From: Bisporella sp. PMI_857
Lineage: Eukaryota; Ascomycota; Leotiomycetes; Helotiales; Helotiaceae
DNA: 64,000 nucleotides
Assembly: GCA_021307315.1 (NCBI GenBank)
Contig: JAJSPD010000004.1
Coordinates: 248,001 to 312,000 of the forward strand
Reading direction: 5' to 3'
Part shown: positions 23,328 through 34,324 of the stretch, one piece after another
Layout of the letters: every line of letters begins with the position of its first letter
How positions within the stretch are numbered: position 1 is the first letter of the stretch
Notes under the pieces: generated by a model
The model's input: only the letters and a program-made list of their open reading frames with translations
What the model was told of the DNA's origin: nothing
The model's database searches: none
Made by a program: the position numbers and the translations under genes

Positions 23328-25003
23328 ATTATAGTGCCGACTTTTGGTTGATGATGTTGTAGAGATGAAGCCTAAGCATAGATACAGTTTCGGTCTCTAC
23401 TGTTACAGTATGACGACATTTGTACATAAAGGGATAACTTCCACACAATTTAAACTTTGATAATAGACTCAAAATTTTGGGATTAGCGCATTGAAATAGT
23501 GATATTTTCCATCTAAGCCAATCATAACCTCATATATCTGTCGATTTTCTGTGACCTGCAAATTATCATTTTCAGGTAAACTTCCAGCTACCAAGCAACA
23601 CAAACTGTGTTCACATCCTTCACAAACCGTTCATCAACTCGTTTCAGGCGTGGCACAAATGCCTTTACACCAATATCTGTAGCATTTTGTCTTTCTTCAT
23701 GCGGCAAGAGTCTCCACTCTCAACGATGCAACACGCTGGCCGAGGTAACAGAAAGACTTTTCCGATACCATATCTTCATCAGAACTTTTAGCTCGTATGA
23801 CCATACTTCTTCCGGATCACCGGACTTATTGTTGTTATCATTTAATCATGTCATCCTCCTAGTCTGCTGATCCATCTTTCAAATATCTATCCTACAATTC
23901 TCAGCCCCTTACCATTAGCGAAAGTGGGCCATGGTATGACACAGGTAGTGCTTGTGTCACATACTCGGAAGAACATATTCAAAAAAAAAGTGTAAATATA
24001 TCAATGGATAGTTGAAAACTTATGAATAAAAGAATAATTTCTCTTTAAACATGGGTTTACCTTAAATCTTTTTCAAGATGTTTTACTTCAGCATATGAGC
24101 CTTGTCTGGTCACTACATGCGTTACTAGAATATTCCTACCAAAACATATGGCCCGCTCGCTTAGCTTAAGGTTAAAATCGCCGTCAGCGAGTTTTAAGGT
24201 TGTGGCGCGGGAACGCTTCATTTTCCGGACACCTTGCATTACGTCTCATTGTACATATGGAAAGTGGTTGATTGGTTGTTGTCCTGTGATTGTGTGATGG
24301 AGTTTCAAATTTTGGTGGGCAAACTTCCTCCATCCATTAATAAAACAAATATAGAGAGCCATATATTTGGTAGTGGAACAAGTCACCTACCTCGTATTTC
24401 AGACCATAGTGTATTTGACCATCAATTTGAACATATTTTCCTATCTTGCACACTCGACGGTTCAAAATAAAGCTGCTTGTGAGCAACCCTCCAGTAACCA
24501 CAGGTTTAGGCTCTGAGATTTTTGATGCTTTTAACAGTTGGGCGATCACGCCTGAAGTGATTGTGCACACTGTGACCCTGTTTGAAATAGCATCTATTGG
24601 CTAGATGATCAATTAGAGGATCTGCGAGAGTATCACAACAATAGAATACGGGCCTATTAGGAGCGTTACAGCTATTGTATTCTCTGCGGTTATCGGTCAT
24701 AGTATGGGTAAAATATTTCTAGCTTTTTGGCCGACTTTCGTAAGTAGATTCCTGACTGGCCTGATTACCTTGTTATCACGTGACACAATACCAAAATAGA
24801 TGTTCACGTGAAGGCGGTGCTTACTGCTGAGCCTCATCCTCAAGAGAGGTATGTATATAGATGAGTGTACCTTCCAGCGGAATGCCTTTGAGTATACTGG
24901 TTAAAATTAAGTTGCCCTTTTACTCTAAATTTTTGTGTTTGTTGTTCTATCTCGAAGCTAACGCTTTCAAATTTACCTCTGTTGAATCATACATAACATC
25001 AAA
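23328..25003. other. Intergenic region
   Basis: About 1.7 kb, AT-rich. On the minus strand, 24700-24337 shows overlapping open stretches with protein-like composition in two frames, possibly a decayed gene, but no family was recognised. Otherwise only short ORFs. Confidence 0.5.
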
Positions 25004-26661
25004 ATGGGAAACATTACCGAGCCAAAAGGGGTTCTTGAATCCAAGCTAGCAGAGACGAAGCTTTCTGAGAGTCAGGAGGTGCTTGAGGCAAACGAGAGTA
25101 TCCAAGCTAAACAGGATGCTAAGGGCGAAGGAGAAATCAACAACGACAGCGAAGACAATGGGGAACATATATCATTGGTTGACCCAAGCATTCCCCCACG
25201 TTTTTTCAAACCCTGTAATCTGCACTGTGTATGTACACCACTAGTAACAATAATTTTACTCTGACATTCTCACTGACAATTTAAAATAGGAATACGAGGA
25301 GCTTTATAAGAAAGGCGGTTTTCACCCCGTAAAGTTTGGTGAGTCCTTCAAAGACGGCCGCTATGTTGTCTTCCGCAAGCTCGGGTGGGCAACACGATCA
25401 ACAGTGTGGCTCGCTGAAGATAAAGTGTATGCTCCCATTAACTGATTCTAAAGGCAGTCCAATCTGACATTAATCCAGGGATGAACGTTTTGTCGTATTA
25501 AAGGTCACCATGGCCGACCACTCTGACGAAAAGACTATGGAAGTGACCTTTGAGGAAGATCCGGAGCTTATTGACAATCCAGGTGCCGAGAACCTCTGTA
25601 TAAAACTCGACTCCTTCACCTTCGAAGGTCCAAACGGCATGCACCTCGTGCTCGTTTTCGAGCCCTTAGGACGCAGTTTCGAAGAGGTGATCGACCTCTG
25701 CAGCCGCTACCACTACGATCCTGAGTACAACCCTGGAAAGTATGGTACTAATGAGTGGCCCGCAAAATTCGCCCGTGAAGTGTGTAGACAAGTAACCCAA
25801 GGGCTGGATTATCTTCATGCTCACAAAGTCATGCACAGAGACATTCAGCCGGGAAATATCATGCTTGAATTATGCTATAACCTAGATGCGCTAAGTAAGG
25901 ATTTTATCCAGCTGGATGTTTGGAGTGAGAAGGAAGGGGGTGATGGTGATGAAACTACAATGTCCCCTGAGGAATGGCAATCGATGAATATAAGGAGGAT
26001 GAGGAGTTATATGAATATCGTTGAGCGTATAGACGGCTTACCATTAGAGGCTGGCCATCCTCCGTATACTGTGTCTGCTGTTTCGCTCCATGACCGTCTC
26101 GAGATGGGACCGCCGCCCCCAACAGATTTCACTGTCAAACTTATTGATTTGGGTTCCGCATGTAAATTTGAGGAATGCAACGACGGGAAGGCACCTTATC
26201 CACTCGACATCAGAGCACCGGAGATTGTCGTTAAGCAGCCCTATAATGAGAAGGCGGATATTTGGGCACTGGCATGCACCATTTTCCGCATCGTCACTCT
26301 GGACGCGCTGATCCCGCTGTGGATGACAAGTGATAAGGATGCAACCGACGACGAGCATATGAAGAACATCATCGGTCGCTTTGGCAAGCTGCCAGCCTTC
26401 ATAAGGGAGAAGTGGACAAGAGCGGAGGGAGTTATTGATGCCGAAGGCAATATCAAGAACCCTGATGATCATAGAGAAGGTGGCTGCCAGTTTGGGGATG
26501 TCTGGCAGGGGCTTCAACTGGGGAAGCCAAAAGATATGGGAGATGCTGAAGCCAAAAGCTTTCATGACTTATTGCTGAAGATGCTAGACTATGATCCAGC
26601 GAAGAGACCAAGCACAGAGCAGGTTCTTGAACACCCGTGGTTCACGACTGATGAGTGGTAG
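25004..26661 (+). CDS. SRPK-like protein kinase
   Basis: Three exons, 25004-25228, 25290-25426 and 25479-26661, give 514 residues. After an acidic, disordered about 60-residue N-terminus the kinase fold begins with FHPVKFGESFKDGRYVVFRK and KLGWATRSTVWLAED, the SRPK-type nucleotide loop; the ATP lysine is in FVVLKV. A catalytic loop VMHRDIQPGNIML, an activation segment starting LIDLGSA, and DIRAPEIVV follow, with a C-terminal HPWF. The spacer between the lobes is short compared with animal SRPKs. Two points are unusual: the loop lysine of HRDxKPxN is glutamine, and the second glycine of the nucleotide loop is alanine. Similar Q/H substitutions occur in the expanded fungal SRPK-like group, so activity is open. 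SR-protein phosphorylation is the family role but not proven here. Confidence 0.88.
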
Positions 26662-27376
26662 GATATGATGTTTGCGTAGAGACAAAGTATTTTGAGCATT
26701 TGAAAGCGTTCGAGGAAAAACGTGTCCTACATATAACCTATCACACATCCGAGGAACAAACATGTTTGCCTAGTTATAATTTGACTGCCTTGTGATAGAA
26801 AGAGCACAGATGAGGAGCGACGCTTAACAATGTATGAACGCCATGTTTCCAGTAGAAGGTATGCAAGACGTGAACATGAGAGAATAACCCCCGTGGATAT
26901 CGTATGAGTGCTTATACACAAAAAAGTAACATATTCTAGAAATATTTCCTTTTGCTGGAGTAACCACTATAATTACTCTCAAGGCAACCGTAAAGCGAGA
27001 AAGCGTTTTCAGGTTAGGATTAGGATGAATCAAGTATTGTGTCTTGAGCTACTCTGCTAGGAAACCAGTCTACGTTTACGTCGTCGTCTAGGAGGGTTCA
27101 ATTTAGAGATCGCGGCATTAAAATTTAAGGGTGATTAAGCCACGTATAGGGAACAGCAACTTTAGAATAAATTTTATGCCTCACCAAATTGGATGGGGAG
27201 TCTCGTAAAATCAAGCAGTGTTCTTCTTTAAATGAGTCTTAATGCTATGGTTAAGCAGTCGATGCTCAGCATTTTTTAATATTTGTCTATATTTCTATTC
27301 ATTATCTGATCTTCATGACCGTCTTCATAATTCTATCATATTAAGTTTTTCCCTAAAATTTGTCCACCAAAACATC
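26662..27376. other. Convergent intergenic spacer
   Basis: 715 bp between the convergent kinase and MTA phosphorylase genes. AT-rich, 3' UTRs expected, nothing else seen. Confidence 0.6.
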
Positions 27377-28578
27377 TCACTGATCCCAGATCCCAGGGAA
27401 CAGAAACTCCACATTTTTGGCGCCTTCACTTCCCCTAACATCTTTCTTCACCATAAACTTCAACATTCCGGTCGAGCTACCCTCAACATGCTTTGCCAAA
27501 ACCGTCTCACTGTTGTCAATCTGGATTAGCTTATCCAGCACAGCCGCGACAAGCAGCTTCGCATTATGGCTATTAGCAGCCATATGTCCCATGACCATCT
27601 CAACGTTCACATCTTCTGTAGACTTCCAGCAGTCATAGTCAGTGGCCATGCAAATCATCTGGTAGGCGAGCTCTGCTTCACGAGCAAGCTTGGCTTCTGG
27701 GAGCGCAGACATGTTGATCACGGTACCACCCCAGGAGCGGTACATGATGGATTCAGCACGTGTCGAGAATTGCGGCCCTTCCATACAGATCACTGTTCCT
27801 TTTTCGTGGAGCTTTACTCCGTCGCCGGCGAGTGCGTGACCGCATTCTTTGACAATGTTGGCAACCTTTGCATCGAATGGATCTGCGAAACCGACATGTC
27901 CTACAACACCTTTTTCGAAGAATGTGAATGGTCGGATTCCTATTTCAAGATCAGCCATGTACCCATCACTATTCTCCCGCTCTTAGATTGTAGATCTATC
28001 ATGTTGAACAAATGCCAAATCCGCATCCCGTTTTGAGATCTGACCTGGAACATATGGCTCTCGTGGTCCAATTTCCCCTTAGGCTTTAAGTACGCTTATC
28101 TTCCCAACCCCTACTCTTCTAATATATAAATTCACCACTCACCCTTCGTACGGTCGATAGCCTGATCCGGCACCACAAAATCCCTCGGCGCAACCTCCTC
28201 CTGCAAACTTCCTACCGCACTGAACGCTACAATACACCTAACCCCAATACTCCGCAAGGCCGCAATATTCGCTCTGCTAGGCACCTCATGGGGTGCAATC
28301 TCATGGTGAGTGCCGTGGCGGGAAAGGAACGCAACGGGGTGATTATTGTGCTTGAGGATGGTGATCGGCGCGGACGGGTAGCCCCAAGGGGTTAAAGGGT
28401 TGACGGTTGCGATGGGGGTGTAAGAATCGAGCTTTTGCAGGCCGGTACCGCCGATTACGGCGATGTGTACAGATTCTGGATGGGAGTTAGTAGATGGAAG
28501 GCGATCATCATGCTTGGAGGTAAGGAGGGAGAGGTGGAGGGGTAGATTACTATTGAAGTGGGTGGGGAGATTTGCCAT
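27377..28578 (-). CDS. S-methyl-5'-thioadenosine phosphorylase
   Basis: Two exons, 28578-28143 and 27939-27377, separated by a 203-bp intron (GTGAGT...TAG) in phase 1; 332 residues. The start is the ATG at 28578; the frame can be extended by five codons only to a TTG. Motifs of the PNP/MTAP family are all present: phosphate-binding IAVIGGTGL, LSRHGTHHEIAPHEV, the loop MEGPQFSTRAES near residue 200, and INMSALPEAKLARE near 225. The enzyme splits methylthioadenosine, a by-product of polyamine synthesis, into adenine and methylthioribose-1-phosphate for methionine salvage; the yeast counterpart is MEU1. Cytosol and nucleus are the expected sites. The intron is longer than most in the window, and the model needs no exon inside it. 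Confidence 0.95.
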
Positions 28579-28967
28579 GTTGCTGGTCTTCAATTAATCT
28601 TTCGGTTGCAGGAATAGATAGGCCTACGATGGGAAAATGACTTAATTGTACTCGGCTGATCGAAGATGACCTTCCTGAAGGTGTGCACAAATGAAGCAAG
28701 TCGCTGTCACACGTGGGAGAGTTTGTGCAGGACCAAAAAAATCGAGAATGCCCCTCTATGCCAGCCCCACCAAAATATTCCCCTCGTTGCAGGGGTTGGC
28801 CGTCATCAGCTCTCTCCAGAAAATTGCAATTTACTCGTAATTTGAGTTACTTGAATATAAGAAATTGGAGCAATAGCTCGGCAGCATGCAGTATAATACT
28901 TCATTTCATCTATACTTTGTTCTAGTCAATTGATTGGTTTTCGGCAGGATACCCCTAAATCCAGATT
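28579..28967. other. Promoter of MTA phosphorylase and 3' end of MED13
   Basis: 389 bp between two tandem minus-strand genes; nothing else seen. Confidence 0.6.
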
Positions 28968-31900
28968 TCATTGTAACATGTACAATGCTTTCACTGCCTT
29001 TTCAGCAGCAGCTATATGCCATGGTCTGATATCCTTGATCGCATCCACCATGCCTCGAGCCCTGGCAAGCGTGCCTAGTGAGCGGTAATATATTAATATC
29101 TCCTTCAATAATCCTTCATGGAAGGTTCGGGGATTCCCTGACACTTCACAGTGTACAATATTTACCTCCATGGCGACAGGAGGATCATCCAAGTTTGCTC
29201 CGCCTCTTTTGACCAAATATCCGCTGATAAGTGTTGGATTGAGCTCCAAGAGGGAGTTCGAGTTGTTGAGACGGTGCGAGAGAACTGCTCCCCAGCTCTG
29301 ATCGGTGAAGTCTATAAGGCGGGCATCACTATCCGGCTCCACGGGATCGCCAAATGCTACGCCAGCAGGATTGTCCCGTGAAGGCGTAGATGCAGCTTCT
29401 GGGGAAAGGATGGAGGCTTGCGGTGTTGACACTGGCGTTACTATAGATTGTGGAGCGTTTGTGTTTGGGGTTAACGTGATGTGTGGTGGTAGCAGATTCA
29501 CAGACGGATCTGTCTGCACCGTGAGCAGTGTAAGGTTGATTTGGGCGTCCGACTCTGTCGCCGCAAGGCCTGTCCAAAAGTCGATCTCCGAGGGTTCCAT
29601 GACTCCTACTCTGGCAATCATAAGCCGCCAATGTACTTTTTTCTTGGATATATAATCCAACGTTGTCTCCCATATCTCGTTCGCAACAACTGAGAATGGT
29701 GTTGATATCGGCTCGTTCTTGCGCCCTAGACAGTATGACGCAGTCATCTGCTGAGCTCCTCGACTGTCGGTCCATGCTGCTGTAATCCAACGGTCGTCGA
29801 TGCTTTGCGCATAGGCGAGATGTAAACATGAATTTTCCTGCAACAAAGATGCTGATGGATTAGGACTGAGCCTGAAGTCAATTGTCTTTGGTAGTGGCTG
29901 GTCCAAAAATATAGCGGCCGGAGATGAATGTGAGCTAAAATTATAACACCGATCGTATACCTCCATAGCAAGGCGAGCATATTCAGAGGGTGAAGGCACG
30001 ATGATTGCCGTTGGAGAAGCTATAAAGTCCATTGGAATCAGTTGCAAAACCAATTCATTTGCGGTGTTGGCCTTTCTTTCTGCTAGTATCTTTTTATAGA
30101 CATTGAAAAGATGTTGAAAGGCACTGCATATATGTACTAGGATTGTGGAATTATCGACTGGATATACAAAGTATACGACAAAGTTTGTCTCCTCTACTGG
30201 TAAGGCGGCCAAGGCTCTGCTTATTCGAGCAGTAGTGTCTTTAAGGGTAGATAATTGGTGAGACTTATTGATCTGTGGAGCAGGGTCAACTGTAAATGGC
30301 ATAAGGCCGTTGGGGATATCTTTGGCGGTGATTCTGTCATGGCTACCCAATCTAGACGATTCATAGATGCTTTTCATCTGATCGAGGAAGATGCTTGCAC
30401 TTTCGGCTAGTCCATCGGAATTTGGATAAATGCACATCGCAGTCACATCTTTATTGCCTCTAGAGGGACTTAGGCTCAAGGTGTCCCAGAAATTTATGGA
30501 CGATGAGAGTAACGTAAGTTTGGTGTCTCCCCTTCGGACCTCAATAGGTGGTGGCGGTATAAGGAATGGACTTGATGGTCGTTGCCCGTCCAAGGAAGAA
30601 GTGCCACGAGGATGTGGTGTTGGTCGCGGAGGCAATCGAAGGCTTTGAGTAGATACGGGTATGCCTTGGATATCTAGGAAGGAACGCATCGTACAGGCTG
30701 TTGTCTCTTTCAGGCAGGAGCTTGCAGCGCTGCGAAGTCTGCGAATTAGGTCCCTGGTGCTCGAGATCTTGTAAGAAGACATCTGGGAATCAGAAGGTGT
30801 GAATCCACCAGAGCTTGGTAGCCTGACGTTGCCAGTTACAGCTTGTTCAGCCAGAATTTGTGCCGAGGCAATACAATCAGTATCTGATAACGCATTTGGC
30901 TGAAAATCTGGCTCAGGCGAGGTGAAGTAATTTGCTAATGCCCAGTCTGCAGGATCTACCTCAAGGAGGGGAATCTGAGAGCTGGTGGTGGACATGGGTG
31001 TACCCACTGATTGCGTATGTTCGACAGCCAAGGCATTGAAAGAAGATGCCATATCCTCCTCATCCTCGTCATCTTCTGTCCACTTCCTCTTCACACCTTG
31101 GTTAAAAATGGACGGCGTGTCGTCTGCAGTATAGCTAGCATCGTCCTGCTCGGAAATCAGACTTTCAGCATCCGCATCAGTCAACATATCACTGTAAAAT
31201 GTCGCTGCAAACTCCAGCTCATGATCAGTGACTTGTAGGATCCGAGCTAACTTGCGAGACTCATGCTCACTTCTTGTTAATTTCTTGCTCCAACCCGAGG
31301 TTTCAGTTGGACGCAAACCACTGCTATCATGCAATACAGCTTGCTCCTCATCAGAAATATTAAAGCGGCCATTAATGCCATACTTTTCATTGACCGATAG
31401 TAAAGAGGGTTTAAACTCGATCTTACTGAAGGTGCTGGCTCGTCCTGAGCTAGAACCAAGACCTTCCAATGGTAGGTTCTGTACAACTTTCTTATATACA
31501 AAATCCATATTGAAAGGCGGACTCATCACAGATCGAGGCGGTCTCTTCATATCTTTGCTGACGCTGCCATGGCTTTCTTGTTTCATATCATCTTCCGGAA
31601 TGATAGCTTCGATCTTAGTAGAATCTTTGTTACTTTCATCGAAGCTCATAATCTCACTCTCCTGATGAATAACAGGTGCAACTGGGCCTGGAACCTTTAA
31701 GAGCATGTCAAGCATATCGTTAGCGCCTTCTGACATCATAACAACATCGTCAGAGGCAGGAGGGTGTTGATCAAGATCAATGTTATCTGGCTCATCGAAA
31801 AAGTTGAAATCTGCATCCGTGATGTCTCCGCCAAACAAGTCACCTCCCACATCATCCCCGAAAATATTATCGTTGTCATTATCATTGTCATTAAAATTCG

Positions 31901-33581
31901 TGCCAATGTTCGTAGTCATGTTTGAGTGTTCCTTCCTACCTGAGGAGGGCCATATCTCACTCTCAGCAACGACTACTCCAGTGTTTGAACTTCGTTGGAC
32001 CTGTTCGCCATCTTGAGCAAACATGTTGTTAGGATTCCCCGGTGTCGAAACAGTACCATCAAATGATGGCGTAGCTCCTACAGGATGGTGCAAGGCATCT
32101 GGAGGAGTTGGATACATAGCACCAGCATTGCTCCCTCTCCTTAATGCCATCGACGAGTATGAAACTGATTGTAAGGTGCGCGTATCAATGTCGGCTTGTT
32201 CTTTGGACCTCATTTCTGTAGAATGTCTCTCTTTCTGCCGCTTTGTTATTAAATTTGCCCTTTCTTCTTGACCTGAGTACCACTCTTCAGCGAACGAGAG
32301 CGGACTTCCCGAAGTAGTGCTACTAGCTACCAATTGCGGAATACCACAATTCATAACGTTTGTTGTTTGATAACACAACAGAGCTGGCCACGGCACGACC
32401 GCAAAGTCTTCGAGCAATGGGTTCACTGGGTGGTCAGTACTGAGGTAGAGTGGATTACCACTAATAATTTGAACGAACGCCCAACCACCTTTTTCAAGTG
32501 CTACAGTATCCAAACCCTTAGATGAGAGCCACTCCAGGCATTTGAATTGCCATGTACTAATGGTGGCACCACCCAAGCCTGTTTGTTGATGACTAGTGAC
32601 ATTGGGCTGAAGCTGAGAAATGGGTAAAGTACCTGGGAGTTTCTTTTCATCTTGGCTCCCATAATATCTCGCAGCATTTCCACCAGGAGCTAGCCATAAA
32701 GCTGCGCCAGTAGCGAGGGCTGGAGAACCATCCACCATGCTTGCGGGTGCCGAGAGATTCTGTAAGCCGGGAGCGCTATCGGATTGCCCTTTGATAACGA
32801 GCGTACCTAACGATGTATGACTTATATCTAACGTTGCAAGAGTAGCAGCTTCAGCACCAAGTATCGTACTGCTCACATCCATATGGGAAGCCTTCGGAAT
32901 CGTCGAAATCAAAGTTCGTGAATTCAATGGAATAAAGCCATGATCGCGGCAGAGGAAATATACAATAGAGCCCAAAACAGCGGATATGAAACCTTCATGT
33001 ATGTCCTTCGGTGTTGGCCAATTGAGTATTGTTGCTGATTTAGGCCCAGGAGATGGCAACGCAAGCTCATTCGTTATGCTCTGGCCAGCATTCCCTTGTA
33101 CAGCTCTAGAATTGATGGACTGTGCGTTGCGTACTGTGGCATCGATAGATGAAGATGGGGAAGAACTAATGCTAGGAGAACTGAAACTACTTGAAGTAGG
33201 AAGCCTACTCTTCAGAAGACTAGCGGGCTCGTATGTGCCCTTATCTCTCAGCAATAGTCCGTTCCCTTGTGCATCATTTTCAGTAAAGCTTTCTGCAACT
33301 TCACGTCCATTCGTTTGCAAACCACTTTCATTATCTACCAGGCTTTTGAACCTCCATATCCCGTCCCTTCTTGGATCACAATGAACAAGTATTCCAACAT
33401 CCCTCCATTGCGCTTCCAATTTCTGAAGCTTATTTCGGCCAGATCCAGATTGGAGCTCAAAGTACTCGTATTGTATAGATGTATAATTGCTCTGCACCAT
33501 AATTAGCCGAAGCACATATATAGTTAGGAATCTTCCACGTACAGAGGATAATACATTCGTTGAATAGTCGCCGGGCTCCAT
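28968..33581 (-). CDS. MED13: Mediator kinase-module subunit 13
   Basis: Exon 1 is 33581-33543 (MEPGDYSTNVLSS) and exon 2 is 33491-28968, giving 1,520 residues. The frame stays open through the 51-bp intron between them (GTACGT donor, branch site, TGCAG acceptor), and upstream of the ATG it is open to a TTG. The N-terminal part matches the Med13 N domain; a long acidic, low-complexity middle contains FDEP and an Asn-Asp repeat. The C-terminal about 400 residues are the Med13 C domain, with LVKRGGANLDDPP and PRTFHEGLLKEILIYYRSL near the end. MED13 (yeast SSN2/SRB9) links the CDK8-cyclin C kinase module to core Mediator and represses or tunes RNA polymerase II transcription. It is divergent from ENP2 with 743 bp between starts. 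Confidence 0.93.
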   Translation of the reverse strand: MEPGDYSTNVLSSVRGRFLTIYVLRLIMVQSNYTSIQYEYFELQSGSGRNKLQKLEAQWRDVGILVHCDPRRDGIWRFKSLVDNESGLQTNGREVAESFTENDAQGNGLLLRDKGTYEPASLLKSRLPTSSSFSSPSISSSPSSSIDATVRNAQSINSRAVQGNAGQSITNELALPSPGPKSATILNWPTPKDIHEGFISAVLGSIVYFLCRDHGFIPLNSRTLISTIPKASHMDVSSTILGAEAATLATLDISHTSLGTLVIKGQSDSAPGLQNLSAPASMVDGSPALATGAALWLAPGGNAARYYGSQDEKKLPGTLPISQLQPNVTSHQQTGLGGATISTWQFKCLEWLSSKGLDTVALEKGGWAFVQIISGNPLYLSTDHPVNPLLEDFAVVPWPALLCYQTTNVMNCGIPQLVASSTTSGSPLSFAEEWYSGQEERANLITKRQKERHSTEMRSKEQADIDTRTLQSVSYSSMALRRGSNAGAMYPTPPDALHHPVGATPSFDGTVSTPGNPNNMFAQDGEQVQRSSNTGVVVAESEIWPSSGRKEHSNMTTNIGTNFNDNDNDNDNIFGDDVGGDLFGGDITDADFNFFDEPDNIDLDQHPPASDDVVMMSEGANDMLDMLLKVPGPVAPVIHQESEIMSFDESNKDSTKIEAIIPEDDMKQESHGSVSKDMKRPPRSVMSPPFNMDFVYKKVVQNLPLEGLGSSSGRASTFSKIEFKPSLLSVNEKYGINGRFNISDEEQAVLHDSSGLRPTETSGWSKKLTRSEHESRKLARILQVTDHELEFAATFYSDMLTDADAESLISEQDDASYTADDTPSIFNQGVKRKWTEDDEDEEDMASSFNALAVEHTQSVGTPMSTTSSQIPLLEVDPADWALANYFTSPEPDFQPNALSDTDCIASAQILAEQAVTGNVRLPSSGGFTPSDSQMSSYKISSTRDLIRRLRSAASSCLKETTACTMRSFLDIQGIPVSTQSLRLPPRPTPHPRGTSSLDGQRPSSPFLIPPPPIEVRRGDTKLTLLSSSINFWDTLSLSPSRGNKDVTAMCIYPNSDGLAESASIFLDQMKSIYESSRLGSHDRITAKDIPNGLMPFTVDPAPQINKSHQLSTLKDTTARISRALAALPVEETNFVVYFVYPVDNSTILVHICSAFQHLFNVYKKILAERKANTANELVLQLIPMDFIASPTAIIVPSPSEYARLAMEVYDRCYNFSSHSSPAAIFLDQPLPKTIDFRLSPNPSASLLQENSCLHLAYAQSIDDRWITAAWTDSRGAQQMTASYCLGRKNEPISTPFSVVANEIWETTLDYISKKKVHWRLMIARVGVMEPSEIDFWTGLAATESDAQINLTLLTVQTDPSVNLLPPHITLTPNTNAPQSIVTPVSTPQASILSPEAASTPSRDNPAGVAFGDPVEPDSDARLIDFTDQSWGAVLSHRLNNSNSLLELNPTLISGYLVKRGGANLDDPPVAMEVNIVHCEVSGNPRTFHEGLLKEILIYYRSLGTLARARGMVDAIKDIRPWHIAAAEKAVKALYMLQ
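31868..31895 (-). repeat. Short Asn-Asp coding microsatellite in MED13
   Basis: An imperfect hexanucleotide repeat encodes FNDNDNDNDN within the acidic middle of MED13. Length polymorphism between strains is likely, with little structural effect because the region is disordered. Confidence 0.6.
33492..33542 (-). other. Stop-free 51-bp intron in MED13
   Basis: GTACGT at the 5' end, CTAAC and CTAAT branch candidates, and TGCAG at the 3' end. It is 17 codons long without a stop, so ORF-based calling reads through it. Removing it brings the N-terminal tail GDYSTNVLSS directly to SNYTSIQYEYFEL, which fits the compact Med13 N domain. Confidence 0.75.
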
Positions 33582-34324
33582 GTCTTGAAAGTCGGTCAAC
33601 CATTGGGAATCCCAAGTGAGGCTCTTCCAGACAGTTATCTATGTGTAGACCGCCCTGTGTCATCTACACCTTCTTAATAACCCGTTTCCGGAATCTATCA
33701 AGGAAAGATGTGTGTTGGCGTGGTATTCTGCGGATTGGAGATGGGCCACACTTGACTCCATCTCAGCCAGAGACAATCACCTAGCCAGGTCCTGCGATTA
33801 CTGCTACAAAAGCAGATTGGCCAGCTGCGATGGTTGAGTGCCGCTACGCGTCTGTGTGGTGAAGTATGTGTGGTGAGAGGCGATCAACCATCATCAGGCT
33901 GAGACCATACTTCACTCGAAGTTGAAATGAGGCTGAGGCTGAGGCAGGCTCTCCGGCTGAGACATTCGGGGCCGATCTAGTAAGTGTCCAATACTCAATT
34001 CTCGGAGCGCAACTAATATTCTGGAATTAAAGAAATTTTGATAAAGCCAAAAAGTCTATTAGCATCTAGTCGATTGTAATATTAACTAACTTTGGTAATG
34101 GAGTCAAAAACGGTTGTTATATGATTAGATGTAGGACACCTGCGTCAAAATCAACTCCCCCCAATGCAGGCTTCGGCTCTGGCCTGCTTGCACGAATAAT
34201 TCGCCAAGCCTTTTTTTGCTATCGTATCTGAAAAGTGGATCGCCAAAAATAATATTTTGTTTCGTGACGACCAGAAGTATAGCTCAAGCGACTGTAAATT
34301 TGGGGACAGATTTTGAGTCTCATC
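33582..34324. promoter_or_regulatory. Bidirectional promoter region of MED13 and ENP2
   Basis: 743 bp between two divergent starts. It contains a short GAGGCT tandem near 33926 and no clear TATA box on either side. Both genes are housekeeping, so shared regulation is possible but not shown. Confidence 0.45.
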
